Numbered from the stretch's first letter, positions 28,693 through 37,602 are shown. The stretch is 64,000 bases of DNA from Pseudomonas sp. p1(2021b) (GCF_020151015.1 NZ_CP083746.1:1331001-1395000), one strand, 5' to 3'. Notes: generated by a model not told the origin, from the letters alone. Made by a program: numbers and translations.

Positions 28693-28750
28693 GGCGTAAT
28701 CGCGGGACAAGCCCGCTCCCACAGGGGCTGGCGTAATCGCGGGACAGGCA
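28693..28750. repeat. tandem direct REPs, second truncated
   Basis: CTGGCGTAATCGCGGGACA occurs twice in the same orientation (about 28691-28709 and 28729-28747). The first is a complete REP; the second stops after the first half-palindrome, just before the aroC promoter region (TATACT at 28773-28778). Confidence 0.8.
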
Positions 28751-28818
28751 ACCTATCCAACGGAGTTTTCCGTATACTGCCCGCCTCCTTCAAATTCAGG
28801 CAGATTCGCGGAGCGTCC

Positions 28819-29910
28819 ATGTCCGGCAATACCTACGGCAAGCTGTTCACTGTCACCACCGCTGGCGAAAGCCACGGCCCGGCGTTGGTCGCCATTGTCG
28901 ATGGGTGCCCGCCTGGCCTGGAGATCTCCCTGGCCGACCTGCAGCATGACCTCGACCGGCGCAAGCCGGGCACCAGCCGGCACACCACCCAGCGCCAGGA
29001 AGCGGACGAGGTGGAAATCCTCTCGGGCGTGTTCGAAGGCCGTACCACCGGCTGCTCGATCGGCCTGCTGATCCGCAACACCGATCAGAAGTCCAAGGAC
29101 TACTCGGCGATCAAGGACCTGTTCCGCCCGGCCCACGCCGACTACACCTACCACCACAAGTACGGCCTGCGCGACTACCGCGGCGGTGGCCGTAGCTCGG
29201 CCCGCGAGACCGCCATGCGCGTGGCTGCCGGCGCCATCGCCAAGAAGTACCTGGCCACCCAGGGCATTCGCGTGCGCGGCTACATGAGCCAGCTGGGCCC
29301 GATCGAGATCCCGTTCAAGACCTGGGACTCGGTGGAGCAGAACGCCTTCTTCAGCCCCGACCCAGACAAGGTGCCGGCGCTGGAGGCCTACATGGACCAG
29401 CTGCGCCGTGACCAGGACTCGGTCGGCGCCAAGATCACCGTGGTCGCCGAAGGCGTGATGCCGGGCCTGGGCGAGCCGATTTTCGACCGCCTGGATGCCG
29501 AGCTTGCCCATGCGCTGATGAGCATCAACGCGGTCAAGGGCGTGGAAATCGGTGCGGGCTTCGCCAGTGTCGCCCAACGTGGCACCGAGCACCGTGACGA
29601 GCTGACCCCGCAAGGCTTCCTCAGCAACAACGCCGGCGGCATCCTCGGTGGTATTTCCTCCGGCCAGCCGATCGTCGCCCACCTGGCGCTCAAGCCGACC
29701 TCCAGCATCACCACCCCGGGCCGCTCTATCGATATCGACGGCAACCCGGTGGAGGTGATCACCAAGGGCCGTCATGACCCGTGCGTGGGCATCCGCGCCA
29801 CGCCGATCGCCGAGGCGATGATGGCCATCGTGCTGATGGACCACCTGCTGCGTCACCGGGCACAGAACGCCGACGTGAAGGTGAACACCCCGGTGCTGGG
29901 CCAGCTCTGA
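28819..29910 (+). CDS. aroC: chorismate synthase
   Basis: Seventh step of the shikimate pathway, EPSP to chorismate, using reduced FMN. The 363-residue protein has the signatures [41 protein letters not shown] and [14 protein letters not shown] near residues 8-140, and the usual length. TATACT at 28773-28778 may be its -10 box. It shares this window with a type II DAHP synthase (56406), the first enzyme of the same pathway. Confidence 0.97.
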   Translation: MSGNTYGKLFTVTTAGESHGPALVAIVDGCPPGLEISLADLQHDLDRRKPGTSRHTTQRQEADEVEILSGVFEGRTTGCSIGLLIRNTDQKSKDYSAIKDLFRPAHADYTYHHKYGLRDYRGGGRSSARETAMRVAAGAIAKKYLATQGIRVRGYMSQLGPIEIPFKTWDSVEQNAFFSPDPDKVPALEAYMDQLRRDQDSVGAKITVVAEGVMPGLGEPIFDRLDAELAHALMSINAVKGVEIGAGFASVAQRGTEHRDELTPQGFLSNNAGGILGGISSGQPIVAHLALKPTSSITTPGRSIDIDGNPVEVITKGRHDPCVGIRATPIAEAMMAIVLMDHLLRHRAQNADVKVNTPVLGQL

Positions 29911-29947
29911 GAACGGTGTTCGTCAGTCAGGTACAGGTTGCCTGAAC

Positions 29948-30027
29948 CGGCCCAATCGCGGGGCAAGCCCGCTCCCACAGGTTCTCCGCAGCCCTTGTAG
30001 GAGCGGGCTTGTCCCGCGATTGAGCCG
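29948..30027. repeat. REP pair (REPIN), GCGGGG class
   Basis: Inverted arms at 29950-29980 and 29995-30025 between aroC and the co-directional MFS gene. Confidence 0.87.
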
Positions 30028-30053
30028 GCACAGGGACCTCACAAGGCCCAATC

Positions 30054-31208
30054 ATGCCCCCGATCCCATACTGGCGCCTGTCCAGTTTCTACCTCTTCTA
30101 TTTCGCCCTGCTCGGTTCCACCGCCCCGTTCCTGGCGCTGTACTTCGACCATCTGGGTTTCTCCCCGGCGCGCATCGGCGAGCTGGTGGCCATTCCCATG
30201 CTCATGCGCTGCATCGCCCCCAACCTGTGGGGCTGGCTGGGTGACCGCAGCGGCCAGCGCCTGCTCATCGTGCGCCTGGGGGCGTTGTCGACCCTGGCGA
30301 CCTTCTCGCTGATCTTCGTCGACAAGAGCTACGCCTGGCTGGCACTGGTAATGGCCCTGCATGCCTTCTTCTGGCATGCGGTGCTGCCCCAGTTCGAAGT
30401 GATCACCCTGGCCCACCTGCACGGCCAGACCTCCCGCTACAGCCAGGTGCGCCTGTGGGGCTCGATCGGTTTCATTCTCACCGTGGTCGGCCTGGGCCGG
30501 CTGTTCGAATGGCTGAGCCTGGACATCTACCCGGTGGCGCTGGTGGCGATCATGGCTGGCATCTTTCTCGCCAGCCTCTGGGTACCCAACGCCCAGCCGG
30601 TGGAACAGGCCGAGCGCAAAGGGGCAGGGGGCTTTTTGCGCCAGCTGGCGGCGCCGGGCGTGCTGGCATTCTATGCCTGCGTGGCGCTGATGCAGCTCAG
30701 CCACGGCCCTTACTACACCTTCCTGACCCTGCACCTGGAGCACCTGGGCTATACCCGTGGCGCCATCGGCCTGTTATGGGCGCTGGGGGTGGTCGCCGAA
30801 GTGCTGGTGTTCATGGCCATGAGCCGGATCTTCGCGCGCATCAGCGTGCGCCGTGTGCTGCTGGCCAGCTTCCTCTTGGCGGCGCTGCGCTGGCTGCTGC
30901 TGGGCAACCTGGCCGACATCCCGGCGGTGCTGGTCATGGCCCAGGTGCTGCACGCGGCCACCTTCGGCTGCTTCCATGCTGCCGCCATCGCCTTCGTCCA
31001 GGGCAGCTTCGGCGCGCGCCAGCAAGGGCAGGGCCAGGCGCTGTATGCGGCGTTGTCCGGCACCGGCGGTGCCTTGGGCGCGCTTTATTCGGGCTACAGC
31101 TGGAAACTGCTGGGCCCGGCCTTCACCTTTGGTATGGCCAGCCTCGCAGCCTTGGCCGCAGCCGTTATCATTGCCCTTTGTTCGAAAGAAACCAGGAACA
31201 GCCCCTGA
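30054..31208 (+). CDS. MFS transporter (HcaT-like)
   Basis: A 384-residue protein with 12 predicted helices. It matches the MFS_1-like/3-phenylpropionate-transporter group: YFALLGSTAPFLALYF at the N-terminus, WGWLGDRSGQR in loop 2-3, and RLWGSIGFI in the middle. Its stop overlaps the ATG of the dioxygenase-like gene (TGATG), so the two are translationally coupled. The substrate is unknown. Confidence 0.88.
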   Translation: MPPIPYWRLSSFYLFYFALLGSTAPFLALYFDHLGFSPARIGELVAIPMLMRCIAPNLWGWLGDRSGQRLLIVRLGALSTLATFSLIFVDKSYAWLALVMALHAFFWHAVLPQFEVITLAHLHGQTSRYSQVRLWGSIGFILTVVGLGRLFEWLSLDIYPVALVAIMAGIFLASLWVPNAQPVEQAERKGAGGFLRQLAAPGVLAFYACVALMQLSHGPYYTFLTLHLEHLGYTRGAIGLLWALGVVAEVLVFMAMSRIFARISVRRVLLASFLLAALRWLLLGNLADIPAVLVMAQVLHAATFGCFHAAAIAFVQGSFGARQQGQGQALYAALSGTGGALGALYSGYSWKLLGPAFTFGMASLAALAAAVIIALCSKETRNSP

Positions 31209-31744
31209 TGAGCATTCTCAGCGTTTTCCACACATCCAGCCCCGAGGTGCCGAACAAGGTGCTGACCCACCATGACGACATCGCCGCGACCCTGGCCGAG
31301 CAAGGTGTGCGCTTCGTCCGTCGCCCCCATGAGCTGCGCATCCGTCCGGGCACCCGCCGCGACGAGGTGCTGGCCGAGGGCCGTGGGTTGCTCGATGAGC
31401 TGATGACCGAATATGGCAGCGTGGCGTTCAGCCTGCTCGATCGCGATGGCCAGGCCCCGGCCGGGGCTGACCTGCGTGATGAGCATGTGCATGAGGCTGA
31501 GGAAGTGTTCGCAGTCGTCACCGGCCGTGCGCAAATCAGCCTGCGACTGGGCGAGGCGGTGTACGCGGTGGTGTGCGAGAAAGGCGATGTGCTGGTGGTG
31601 CCGGCCGGCACCCGTCGTTGGTTCGACCTGGGCGACAACCCGTTCTGCCTGGCTTTGCGCCTGTTCGCCAGCGAGCAGGGTGCGCAGCCGCGGTTTACCG
31701 GCGATGCCTCAGCCCGGGCGTTTGCCGGCATGGATGAATTCTAG
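31208..31744 (+). CDS. acireductone-dioxygenase-like cupin lacking one metal ligand
   Basis: 178 residues, the size of MtnD. The alignable metal ligands His93, His95 and Glu99 (DEHVHEAEEV) are kept. The fourth ligand, normally His in PAGTRHWFD, is Arg137 (PAGTRRWFD, CGT at 31616-31618). Acireductone dioxygenase acts in methionine salvage with Fe or Ni bound by three His and one Glu. No other methionine-salvage gene lies nearby, and the gene is coupled to an MFS transporter. It may be an altered-function or inactive paralogue. The assignment to the fold is firm, the activity is not. Confidence 0.82.
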   Translation: MSILSVFHTSSPEVPNKVLTHHDDIAATLAEQGVRFVRRPHELRIRPGTRRDEVLAEGRGLLDELMTEYGSVAFSLLDRDGQAPAGADLRDEHVHEAEEVFAVVTGRAQISLRLGEAVYAVVCEKGDVLVVPAGTRRWFDLGDNPFCLALRLFASEQGAQPRFTGDASARAFAGMDEF

Positions 31745-31829
31745 GGCCAATCGCCGGCAAGCCGGCTCCCACAAGGGTTTGGGGAACACCTTTGGCCGCT
31801 GTGGGAGCCAGCTTGCCGGCGATTGGGCT
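31744..31829. repeat. REP pair (REPIN), GCCGGC class
   Basis: Inverted arms CCAATCGCCGGCAAGCCGGC and its reverse at 31746-31772 and 31800-31827, between convergent genes. Confidence 0.87.
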
Positions 31830-31837
31830 TTCCGTGC

Positions 31838-32110
31838 TTACCGATAGGTCGGCAAGGCAAAGCGCTGCTGGCTTTGCAGCATCGAGATCACCGGCAACTC
31901 GCTGGCCTGTTCGGCCAAGTCACGGCGAATGGCGCTGATCGCCCAGGACAATTGCTCCGCGCTGTGCAGCTGCGCGTACGACAGCACCCGGCGGGTGACC
32001 TTGCCGTCGGCGGCACGCAGGTTCAGCTGGATACCGCCATCGGGACGCGGTTGGGTTTCGACCTTGTAGGCGGAGAAGACCGAGGCGAATTTTTCCTGGA
32101 TGAGGTCCAT
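31838..32110 (-). CDS. DUF3509 family protein
   Basis: A 90-residue protein starting MDLIQEKFASVFSAYKVETQ, with VLSYAQLHSAEQLSWAISAI and RRDLAEQASELP. This pattern is typical of the Pseudomonas-restricted DUF3509 family; function unknown. It is soluble with no signal peptide. Its Shine-Dalgarno (AGGAG, 32117-32121) lies inside a 9-bp hairpin (separate entry), so translation may be regulated. It is divergent from the ankyrin-repeat gene. Confidence 0.85.
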   Translation of the reverse strand: MDLIQEKFASVFSAYKVETQPRPDGGIQLNLRAADGKVTRRVLSYAQLHSAEQLSWAISAIRRDLAEQASELPVISMLQSQQRFALPTYR

Positions 32111-32154
32111 ATCTCAACTCCTGACTGTTGTGTTTTGCAGACTCTGGAGTTGAG
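32111..32154 (-). promoter_or_regulatory. Shine-Dalgarno-sequestering hairpin of the DUF3509 gene
   Basis: On the minus strand, CTCAACTCC (32154-32146) pairs perfectly with GGAGTTGAG (32121-32113), two bases before the ATG. The 3' arm contains the Shine-Dalgarno. The 24-base loop includes CAAAACACAACA, an A-rich stretch resembling Hfq/Crc target sites. This geometry suits control of translation by an RNA, a protein or temperature. Confidence 0.6.
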
Positions 32155-32160
32155 GGTTGC

Positions 32161-32186
32161 AGCGACCGTGCCAGGCACGAGTCGCT
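32161..32186. other. long imperfect palindrome in the DUF3509/ankyrin gap
   Basis: AGCGAC-CGTGCC pairs with GGCACG-(A)-GTCGCT: twelve paired bases with one bulge and almost no loop. As DNA it is a dyad suited to a dimeric regulator; as RNA it would be a hairpin in the leader of either divergent gene. Confidence 0.45.
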
Positions 32187-32238
32187 GAAAATTCCATTTA
32201 AAATCAACAGGTTGATGATCTATTGCAATGAGGTGACC

Positions 32239-32281
32239 GTGCATTGTGCAAGGTCGTGCATTTTGCACAGTGCATTTTGCA
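32239..32281. promoter_or_regulatory. three iterated GTGCA-N3-TGCA dyads
   Basis: GTGCATTGTGCA (32239-32250), GTGCATTTTGCA (32256-32267, extended to a full GTGCA/TGCAC dyad) and GTGCATTTTGCA (32270-32281) lie in the divergent gap between the DUF3509 and ankyrin genes. Start-to-start spacing is 17 and 14 bases. They look like repeated binding sites of one regulator. Confidence 0.55.
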
Positions 32282-32384
32282 AGGGTCATAGGGTTTGCCT
32301 CTTGGCCCTATAGATTCTGAACCTTTGACCGCCCGGCATTGCCTGACGAACACTTGGGCGCTCGACTATGCCAGGAGGTTCCCG

Positions 32385-32906
32385 ATGTCCGACCGACAAC
32401 CTATCGCCATGACCGACGACGAAACCGCTGCGTTCGCTGAAGAAGTCTTCGAACGTGCCCGCCGGGGCGATGCGCAGATGCTCGAACGCCTGTTGCACAG
32501 CGGCCTGCCGGCTAATCTGCGCAACCATAAAGGGGATACCCTGTTGATGCTGGCCAGCTACCACGGCCACCATGACGCGGTGAAGGTATTGCTGGCCCAT
32601 GGCGCCGACCCGCTGATCGCCAACGACAACGGCCAGCTGCCGATCGCCGGTGCCGCGTTCAAGGGCGACTTGGCGATGATTCGCCTGATGCTCGAGCACG
32701 GCGTACCGGTGGATGCCGCCGCCGAGGACGGGCGTACCGCGCTGATGCTGGCGGCGATGTTCAACCGCGTCGAGATCCTCGACTTCCTGCTGGCCCAGGG
32801 CGCCGACCCGGCTCGCCAGGATGCCCGTGGCGCCACCGCCCTGGCCGCCGCCCAGACCATGGGCGCCGTCGACACCGCCACACGCCTGCAGGCGCTGGTC
32901 GGCTAA
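32385..32906 (+). CDS. ankyrin-repeat protein
   Basis: A 173-residue protein with about four ankyrin repeats after a short acidic N-terminus: ERARRGDAQMLERLLHSGLP, GDTLLMLASYHGHHDAVKVL, GQLPIAGAAFKGDLAMIRLM and GRTALMLAAMFNRVEILDFL. There is no signal peptide, so it is probably a cytoplasmic protein-binding factor. ATG 32385 is preceded by CAGGAGG. Similar small ankyrin proteins often sit beside catalase genes, but none is here. The upstream gap carries three repeated dyads. Confidence 0.9.
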   Translation: MSDRQPIAMTDDETAAFAEEVFERARRGDAQMLERLLHSGLPANLRNHKGDTLLMLASYHGHHDAVKVLLAHGADPLIANDNGQLPIAGAAFKGDLAMIRLMLEHGVPVDAAAEDGRTALMLAAMFNRVEILDFLLAQGADPARQDARGATALAAAQTMGAVDTATRLQALVG

Positions 32907-32965
32907 CCCTCCGGGGGCATTTGCGGCTATCCTTGGCGACTTTTTCGCAAGCCGCAGGCCCCCTC

Positions 32966-33496
32966 ATGAAAAACCAGTTGCTCGAATTCATCAGCCTCAT
33001 CGGCGCCGGCTGCATGCGCGAACAAGACATCGAGCGCATCGCCGACGAAGCTGCCCAGGCCTATGCCGACCCGGCCGCCTTCCTGGCCGCCAACCCGGAC
33101 ATCAACTACGACGATACCTTCCCCATCCCCTTGGGCGAATGGGTGGTGCTCGGCAGCCTGCCCGATACCGTGCTGTTCCAGGCCGACAGCTATCAGGAGC
33201 TGTTCGAGCGCATCACCGATTCGTTCGACAAGAGCGTGCCGTTCACCCTCAAGCCCAAGCAACTGGCGCGCACCGAGGCGCTGACCGCGCTCAACCGTAT
33301 CCAGGTGCAGATGGGCGCCTTGAACAAGGAAGCGGGTGGCTACGTGCTGCTCAATTTCAGCCAATTGCTCGATGACGAGCTGCAGATGGTGATGGTCGGG
33401 CAGAATGACCTGGCGCGGGTGCTGGAGCTGGGCGCGGCGTTGGGCATCAAGGTGGAGCCGGCGCTGGAGGCGTTGCGGGTGGCGGTGCACGTCTGA
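32966..33496 (+). CDS. hypothetical protein
   Basis: A 176-residue acidic soluble protein (MKNQLLEFISLIGAGCMREQ). Recognisable stretches are GEWVVLGSLPDTVLFQADSY and QMVMVGQNDLARVLELGAAL. No signal, membrane segment or named domain is visible. The ATG at 32966 lies in an intergenic gap after the ankyrin gene. The weak Shine-Dalgarno leaves the start slightly uncertain. Confidence 0.7.
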   Translation: MKNQLLEFISLIGAGCMREQDIERIADEAAQAYADPAAFLAANPDINYDDTFPIPLGEWVVLGSLPDTVLFQADSYQELFERITDSFDKSVPFTLKPKQLARTEALTALNRIQVQMGALNKEAGGYVLLNFSQLLDDELQMVMVGQNDLARVLELGAALGIKVEPALEALRVAVHV

Positions 33497-33504
33497 CAAT
33501 GAAT

Positions 33505-33606
33505 GGGGCCGCTTTGCGGCCCTTTCGCGGCACAAGGCCGCTCCTACCGGCATTCGTGATCCCCTGAGCGGCCCTTGTGCCGCGAAAGGGCTGCAAAGCA
33601 GCCCCA
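33505..33606. repeat. REP pair (REPIN), GCGGCAC class
   Basis: Inverted arms at 33521-33548 and 33566-33590 with outer GGCCGC/GCGGCC and GGCTGC/GCAGCC palindromes, between convergent genes. Confidence 0.86.
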
Positions 33607-33611
33607 AAATC

Positions 33612-34550
33612 TCACCCCAACGCGGTATCGAGAAACATCATCACCCCGAACCCGCCCATCAACCCCAGGGTCGCTGCCGTCTGGTGCCCATTGCGGTGGG
33701 TCTCGGGAATCACCTCGTGGGACACCACGAAGATCATCGCCCCGGCCGCCAACCCCATGCTGATCGGGTAGGCGAGGGCGAAGCCAGTGGAAATGCCCAG
33801 GCCGATCACCGCGCCCAGTGGCTCCATCAGGCCGGAGCCGATCGCCACCAGCGCCGCCTTCACGTTGGAAAGCCCGGTGGCACGCAGCGCCAAAGCCACG
33901 GCCAGGCCTTCGGGGATGTCCTGGATGGCGATGGCGCTGGTCAGCGGCAGGCCGATGTTCATGTCGCCGTTGGCGAAGCTCACCCCGATGGCCATGCCTT
34001 CGGGCAGGTTGTGCAGGGTGATGGCCAGCACGAACAGCCAGACCCGGCTGATCCGTTCCGCTTCCGGGCCGCACGGGCCGGTGCTTTCATGCTCATGGGG
34101 CGTGAAGCGGTCGAGGCCCAGCATCAGCAACACACCCAGGCCCATGCCCAGCACCACGGTAAAAGCCGCAGCCGGGCCGTTGCCGGTGATTTCCCGGGCG
34201 GCGTCCAGGCCAGGCAGGATCAGCGAGAAGGAGCTGGCCGCGAGCATCATGCCAGCGGCAAACCCCAGCATCACGTCCTGGCTGCGTGCGCTGACATCGC
34301 GCAGCACCACGGCCAGCACGGCGCCCAGAGCGGTGGCGCCGAACCCGGAAAGGCCGCCCAGCACCGCCAGGTGCAGGTTGTCGGCATGGTCACCCTGGAC
34401 GGCATTCCACAGGCTGGCCGAGAGCAGGGCGAGCACCGCCAGCAGGCTCAGGCCCAGGCCGGCGCTGAGCCAGGGGGCGGTGGTGGCTTGTTGGCGCCAA
34501 GCGTTGAACAGTGAGACAGGCGCGGTAGTGGGGGACTGGGCGGGTGGCAT
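33612..34550 (-). CDS. ZIP family metal transporter
   Basis: A 312-residue membrane protein with about eight helices. The metal-binding helices are HNLPEGMAIGVSF and IAIQDIPEGLAVALAL, and a short His/acidic loop (PHEHESTG) lies between helices 3 and 4. ZIP proteins import Zn2+ or other divalent metals. The ATG at 34550 starts MPPAQSPTTAPVS. Confidence 0.9.
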   Translation of the reverse strand: MPPAQSPTTAPVSLFNAWRQQATTAPWLSAGLGLSLLAVLALLSASLWNAVQGDHADNLHLAVLGGLSGFGATALGAVLAVVLRDVSARSQDVMLGFAAGMMLAASSFSLILPGLDAAREITGNGPAAAFTVVLGMGLGVLLMLGLDRFTPHEHESTGPCGPEAERISRVWLFVLAITLHNLPEGMAIGVSFANGDMNIGLPLTSAIAIQDIPEGLAVALALRATGLSNVKAALVAIGSGLMEPLGAVIGLGISTGFALAYPISMGLAAGAMIFVVSHEVIPETHRNGHQTAATLGLMGGFGVMMFLDTALG

Positions 34551-34678
34551 GCGAACCTCGAGGCAAATCTGTTGCTGGCAGTCTACCCAGTGACCGATGC
34601 CAGCGCCCAAGGATTCCCTTCTATCGACGTAATAGCCGACTATGCTTGGCGGCAATCACCTTTGGCAGGAGCGTGCGC

Positions 34679-34870
34679 ATGGGGTCCACATTCAATGGCC
34701 TGGTCGGGCTGATCATTCTGGCGCTGGATATCTGGGCGATTCTTCATGTGCTCAAGAGCGGGGCCGAGGTGGGTATCAAGATCCTCTGGGTGTTGCTGAT
34801 CGCCTTGCTGCCGGTGATCGGGCTGATCATCTGGGCCATCGCCGGGCCGCGAGGCAACCTGCGATTTTGA
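34679..34870 (+). CDS. small PLDc_N domain membrane protein
   Basis: A 63-residue protein with two transmembrane helices: LVGLIILALDIWAILHVLKS and ILWVLLIALLPVIGLIIWAI, ending GPRGN. This matches the phospholipase-D N-terminal domain that also occurs as a stand-alone protein. CAGGAG precedes ATG 34679. Function unknown. Confidence 0.85.
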   Translation: MGSTFNGLVGLIILALDIWAILHVLKSGAEVGIKILWVLLIALLPVIGLIIWAIAGPRGNLRF

Positions 34871-34895
34871 ATATCGTTCACTGGGGACGCTACGC

Positions 34896-34926
34896 GCCCC
34901 ATCGCGGGACAAGCCCGCTCCTACAG
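34896..34926. repeat. single REP, GCGGGA class
   Basis: CCCCATCGCGGGACAAGCCC followed by GCTCCTACAGG downstream of the PLDc_N gene. Confidence 0.82.
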
Positions 34927-35129
34927 GTTCTGTGCAGGGGTGTAGTAGCGTTCGCCGTAGCAGGCTTTGCAAAACCCACCCCGTGACAAAATTTTCACAC
35001 TGGATTATCGAAAATCCGCGCCGCACAATGCTGCGTTGGCCCAATTGCCGTGCTGGATGGCCGGGCCCTTCAGGTAGCAGGGCGTCTTCGCCTTTTTCGC
35101 AAACCCGCAATCCTAGGATCCCCCCATTC

Positions 35130-37208
35130 ATGGCTAACACGGATGCCTTGAAGCAACGGGCCGTGCCGGCTTCGTTCGCGCCGACCCTCAAATCGCACCT
35201 CGCCTACACGCTGCTCAGCGCCCTGGTGATCATGCTGATGCTCAGCCTGGTCCGCCTGGCGCTGCTGGTCTACAACAGCGACATGATCGGCGACACGCCG
35301 TATGCCACCGTCGCCGAAGGCTTCCTCAACGGCCTGCGCTTCGACCTGCGTGTGGTGGTGTACATCAGCATCCCGCTATTGCTGGCGCTGCTCAGCCCCT
35401 GGGCCATGGCCCGGCGCGGTTTCTTCCGCCTGTGGCTGACCCTGGCCTCGAGCCTGGTGATGTTCCTCGGCCTGATGGAGCTGGACTTCTACCGCGAGTT
35501 CCACCAGCGCCTGAACGGCTTGGTGTTCCAGTACATCAAGGAAGACCCCAAGACCGTCATGAGCATGCTCTGGTACGGCTTCCCGGTGGTGCGCTACCTG
35601 CTGGCCTGGCTGTTCGGTACCTGGCTGCTGAGCCTGCTGTTCAAGGGCATCGACCGCCTGACCCGTGGCACCGGCAGCACCGCTGCAGCTGCCGCCCAGC
35701 GCAGCGTCGCGCCCTGGTACCAGCGCGTGGCGGTGTTCATGGTGATCCTGTTGGTGGCCGTGGTCGCCGCCCGTGGCACCCTGCGCCAGGGCCCGCCGAT
35801 GCGTTGGGGCGACGCCTTCACCACCGACTCCAACTTCGTCAACCAGCTTGGCCTGAACGGCACCCTGACCCTGATCGACGCCGCCAAGAGCCGTTTCGGC
35901 GAAGACCGCGCCAATATCTGGAAGCCCGTGCTCGAACAGGGCGTGGCCACCCAGAGCGTGCGCGACCTGCTGCTGACCCCCAACGACACCCTGGTCGACG
36001 CCGACGAAGCCGCCATCCGCCGCGACTTCGTACCGCCGGCCGACCGCACCCTGGCGGTCAAGAACGTGGTGGTGATTCTCATGGAGAGCTTCGCCGGCCA
36101 TTCGGTGGGCGCCCTGGGCAGCCCCAACAACATCACCCCGTATTTCGACAAGCTGGCCAAGGAGGGTCTGCTGTTCGACCACTTCTTCTCCAACGGCACC
36201 CATACCCACCAGGGTATGTTCGCCACCATGGCCTGCTTCCCCAACCTGCCGGGCTTCGAATACCTGATGCAGACCCCGGAGGGCGGCCACAAGCTGTCTG
36301 GCCTGCCAGCGTTGCTCAGTGGTCGTGACTACGACGACGTATACGTCTACAACGGCGATTTCGCCTGGGACAACCAGTCCGGTTTCTTCGGCAACCAGGG
36401 CATGACCACCTTCATCGGCCGTAACGACTTCGTCAACCCGGTGTTCTCCGACCCGACCTGGGGTGTGTCCGACCAGGACATGTTCGACCGCGGCAACGAG
36501 GAATTGGCCAAGCACGACGGCAAGAAGCCGATCTACGCCTTGCTGCAGACGCTGTCCAACCACACGCCGTACGCGCTGCCCAAGGACCTGCCGGTGGAGA
36601 AGGTGACCGGCCAGGGCCGTCTGGACGAGCACCTGACCGCCATGCGCTACTCCGACTGGGCCCTGGGCCAGTTCTTCGAGAAGGCGCGCAAGGAGCCGTA
36701 CTTCAAGGACACCCTGTTCGTGATCGTCGGCGACCACGGTTTCGGCAACCAGCAACAGGTCACCGAGCTGGACCTGGGCCGCTTCAACGTGCCGCTGCTG
36801 CTGATCGCCCCCGGCATCCAGGAGAAGTTCGGTGCGGTCAACCACACCGTGGGTACCCAGGTCGACATCGTGCCGACCATCATGGGCCGCCTGGGCGGCC
36901 AGACCCGTCACCAGTGCTGGGGCCGCGACCTGCTCAACCTGCCTGAGGGTGACCAGGGCGTGGGCATCATCAAGCCGTCGGGCAGCGAGCAGATCGTCGG
37001 GATCGTGCAGGGCGATCGTATCCTGATCGAGTCCAAGGACATGACCCCGCGCCTGTATCGCTACCAGTTGGGCCGCGAGTTCAAGGCCGAGCTGATCGAG
37101 AGCCCGGAGCAGCCTGCGTTGCTGAAGAACCTCGAAGCCTATATCCAGACGGCGACCAAGAGCCTGCTGGACAATACCGCGGGCGTGGTTCACGGCACGC
37201 CGAAGTAA
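35130..37208 (+). CDS. LTA synthase-like sulfatase-fold membrane protein
   Basis: A 692-residue inner-membrane protein. Five hydrophobic helices lie in the first 240 residues, then a large periplasmic alkaline-phosphatase/sulfatase domain (VVVILMESFAGHSVGALGS, the nucleophile threonine in SNGTHTHQGMFATM, VIVGDHGFGN). This is the LtaS/OpgB architecture, which transfers phosphoglycerol or phosphoethanolamine to surface glycans. The acceptor is unknown here. The ATG at 35130 lies after the 35020-35120 leader; in-frame extension to 34932 has no homology. Confidence 0.9.
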   Translation: MANTDALKQRAVPASFAPTLKSHLAYTLLSALVIMLMLSLVRLALLVYNSDMIGDTPYATVAEGFLNGLRFDLRVVVYISIPLLLALLSPWAMARRGFFRLWLTLASSLVMFLGLMELDFYREFHQRLNGLVFQYIKEDPKTVMSMLWYGFPVVRYLLAWLFGTWLLSLLFKGIDRLTRGTGSTAAAAAQRSVAPWYQRVAVFMVILLVAVVAARGTLRQGPPMRWGDAFTTDSNFVNQLGLNGTLTLIDAAKSRFGEDRANIWKPVLEQGVATQSVRDLLLTPNDTLVDADEAAIRRDFVPPADRTLAVKNVVVILMESFAGHSVGALGSPNNITPYFDKLAKEGLLFDHFFSNGTHTHQGMFATMACFPNLPGFEYLMQTPEGGHKLSGLPALLSGRDYDDVYVYNGDFAWDNQSGFFGNQGMTTFIGRNDFVNPVFSDPTWGVSDQDMFDRGNEELAKHDGKKPIYALLQTLSNHTPYALPKDLPVEKVTGQGRLDEHLTAMRYSDWALGQFFEKARKEPYFKDTLFVIVGDHGFGNQQQVTELDLGRFNVPLLLIAPGIQEKFGAVNHTVGTQVDIVPTIMGRLGGQTRHQCWGRDLLNLPEGDQGVGIIKPSGSEQIVGIVQGDRILIESKDMTPRLYRYQLGREFKAELIESPEQPALLKNLEAYIQTATKSLLDNTAGVVHGTPK

Positions 37209-37216
37209 GCGCAAGC

Positions 37217-37262
37217 GGGCCGCAGTGCGGCCCTATCGCGGGGCAAGCCCGCTCCTACAAGG
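37217..37262. repeat. single REP, GCGGGG class
   Basis: GGGCCGCAGTGCGGCCC palindrome followed by the REP core at 37234-37259, right after the sulfatase-fold gene. Confidence 0.84.
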
Positions 37263-37365
37263 GGCTGGCTTGTCGGCAATGTCCTACGGACTGAACAAAT
37301 CCCCCGGCTCACGGTCAAGGTTACAGGCAGCACATCCTGGTTTCTTTGATTGAGAGGGCGATTCA

Positions 37366-37602
37366 ATGAAAGAGTGGGAAGTCACCTTCGTCGACCAGAA
37401 CGGCGTACAGAACTCACTGCTGTATAACGGCGAGCAATGCCCCAGCGACGAGGAAGCCGCACGGCTGATTCGTTCGCACCTGTTCCCGGTGATCGATGAG
37501 CTGGACCTGAACGACTTCCAGGACCGCAGTCCTTCTCCCACGGTACGTTGGCTCAAGGAACAGAGCGGTGTGTCCATCACGGGCATAAGCCCATTGTCCT
37601 GA
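37366..37602 (+). CDS. hypothetical small protein
   Basis: A 78-residue acidic protein (MKEWEVTFVDQNGVQNSLLY, then CPSDEEAARLIRSHLFP). GAGAGGG lies 7 bases before the ATG. No family is recognised and no membrane or signal segment is seen. Codon use is like the neighbouring genes, which supports real coding. Confidence 0.65.
   Translation: MKEWEVTFVDQNGVQNSLLYNGEQCPSDEEAARLIRSHLFPVIDELDLNDFQDRSPSPTVRWLKEQSGVSITGISPLS

Noticed and set aside
35376..37214. 612-residue open frame on the minus strand
   Set aside because: It is exactly antisense to the LtaS-like gene, has low-complexity Val/Gln/Gly composition and no domain; a GC-rich codon artefact.
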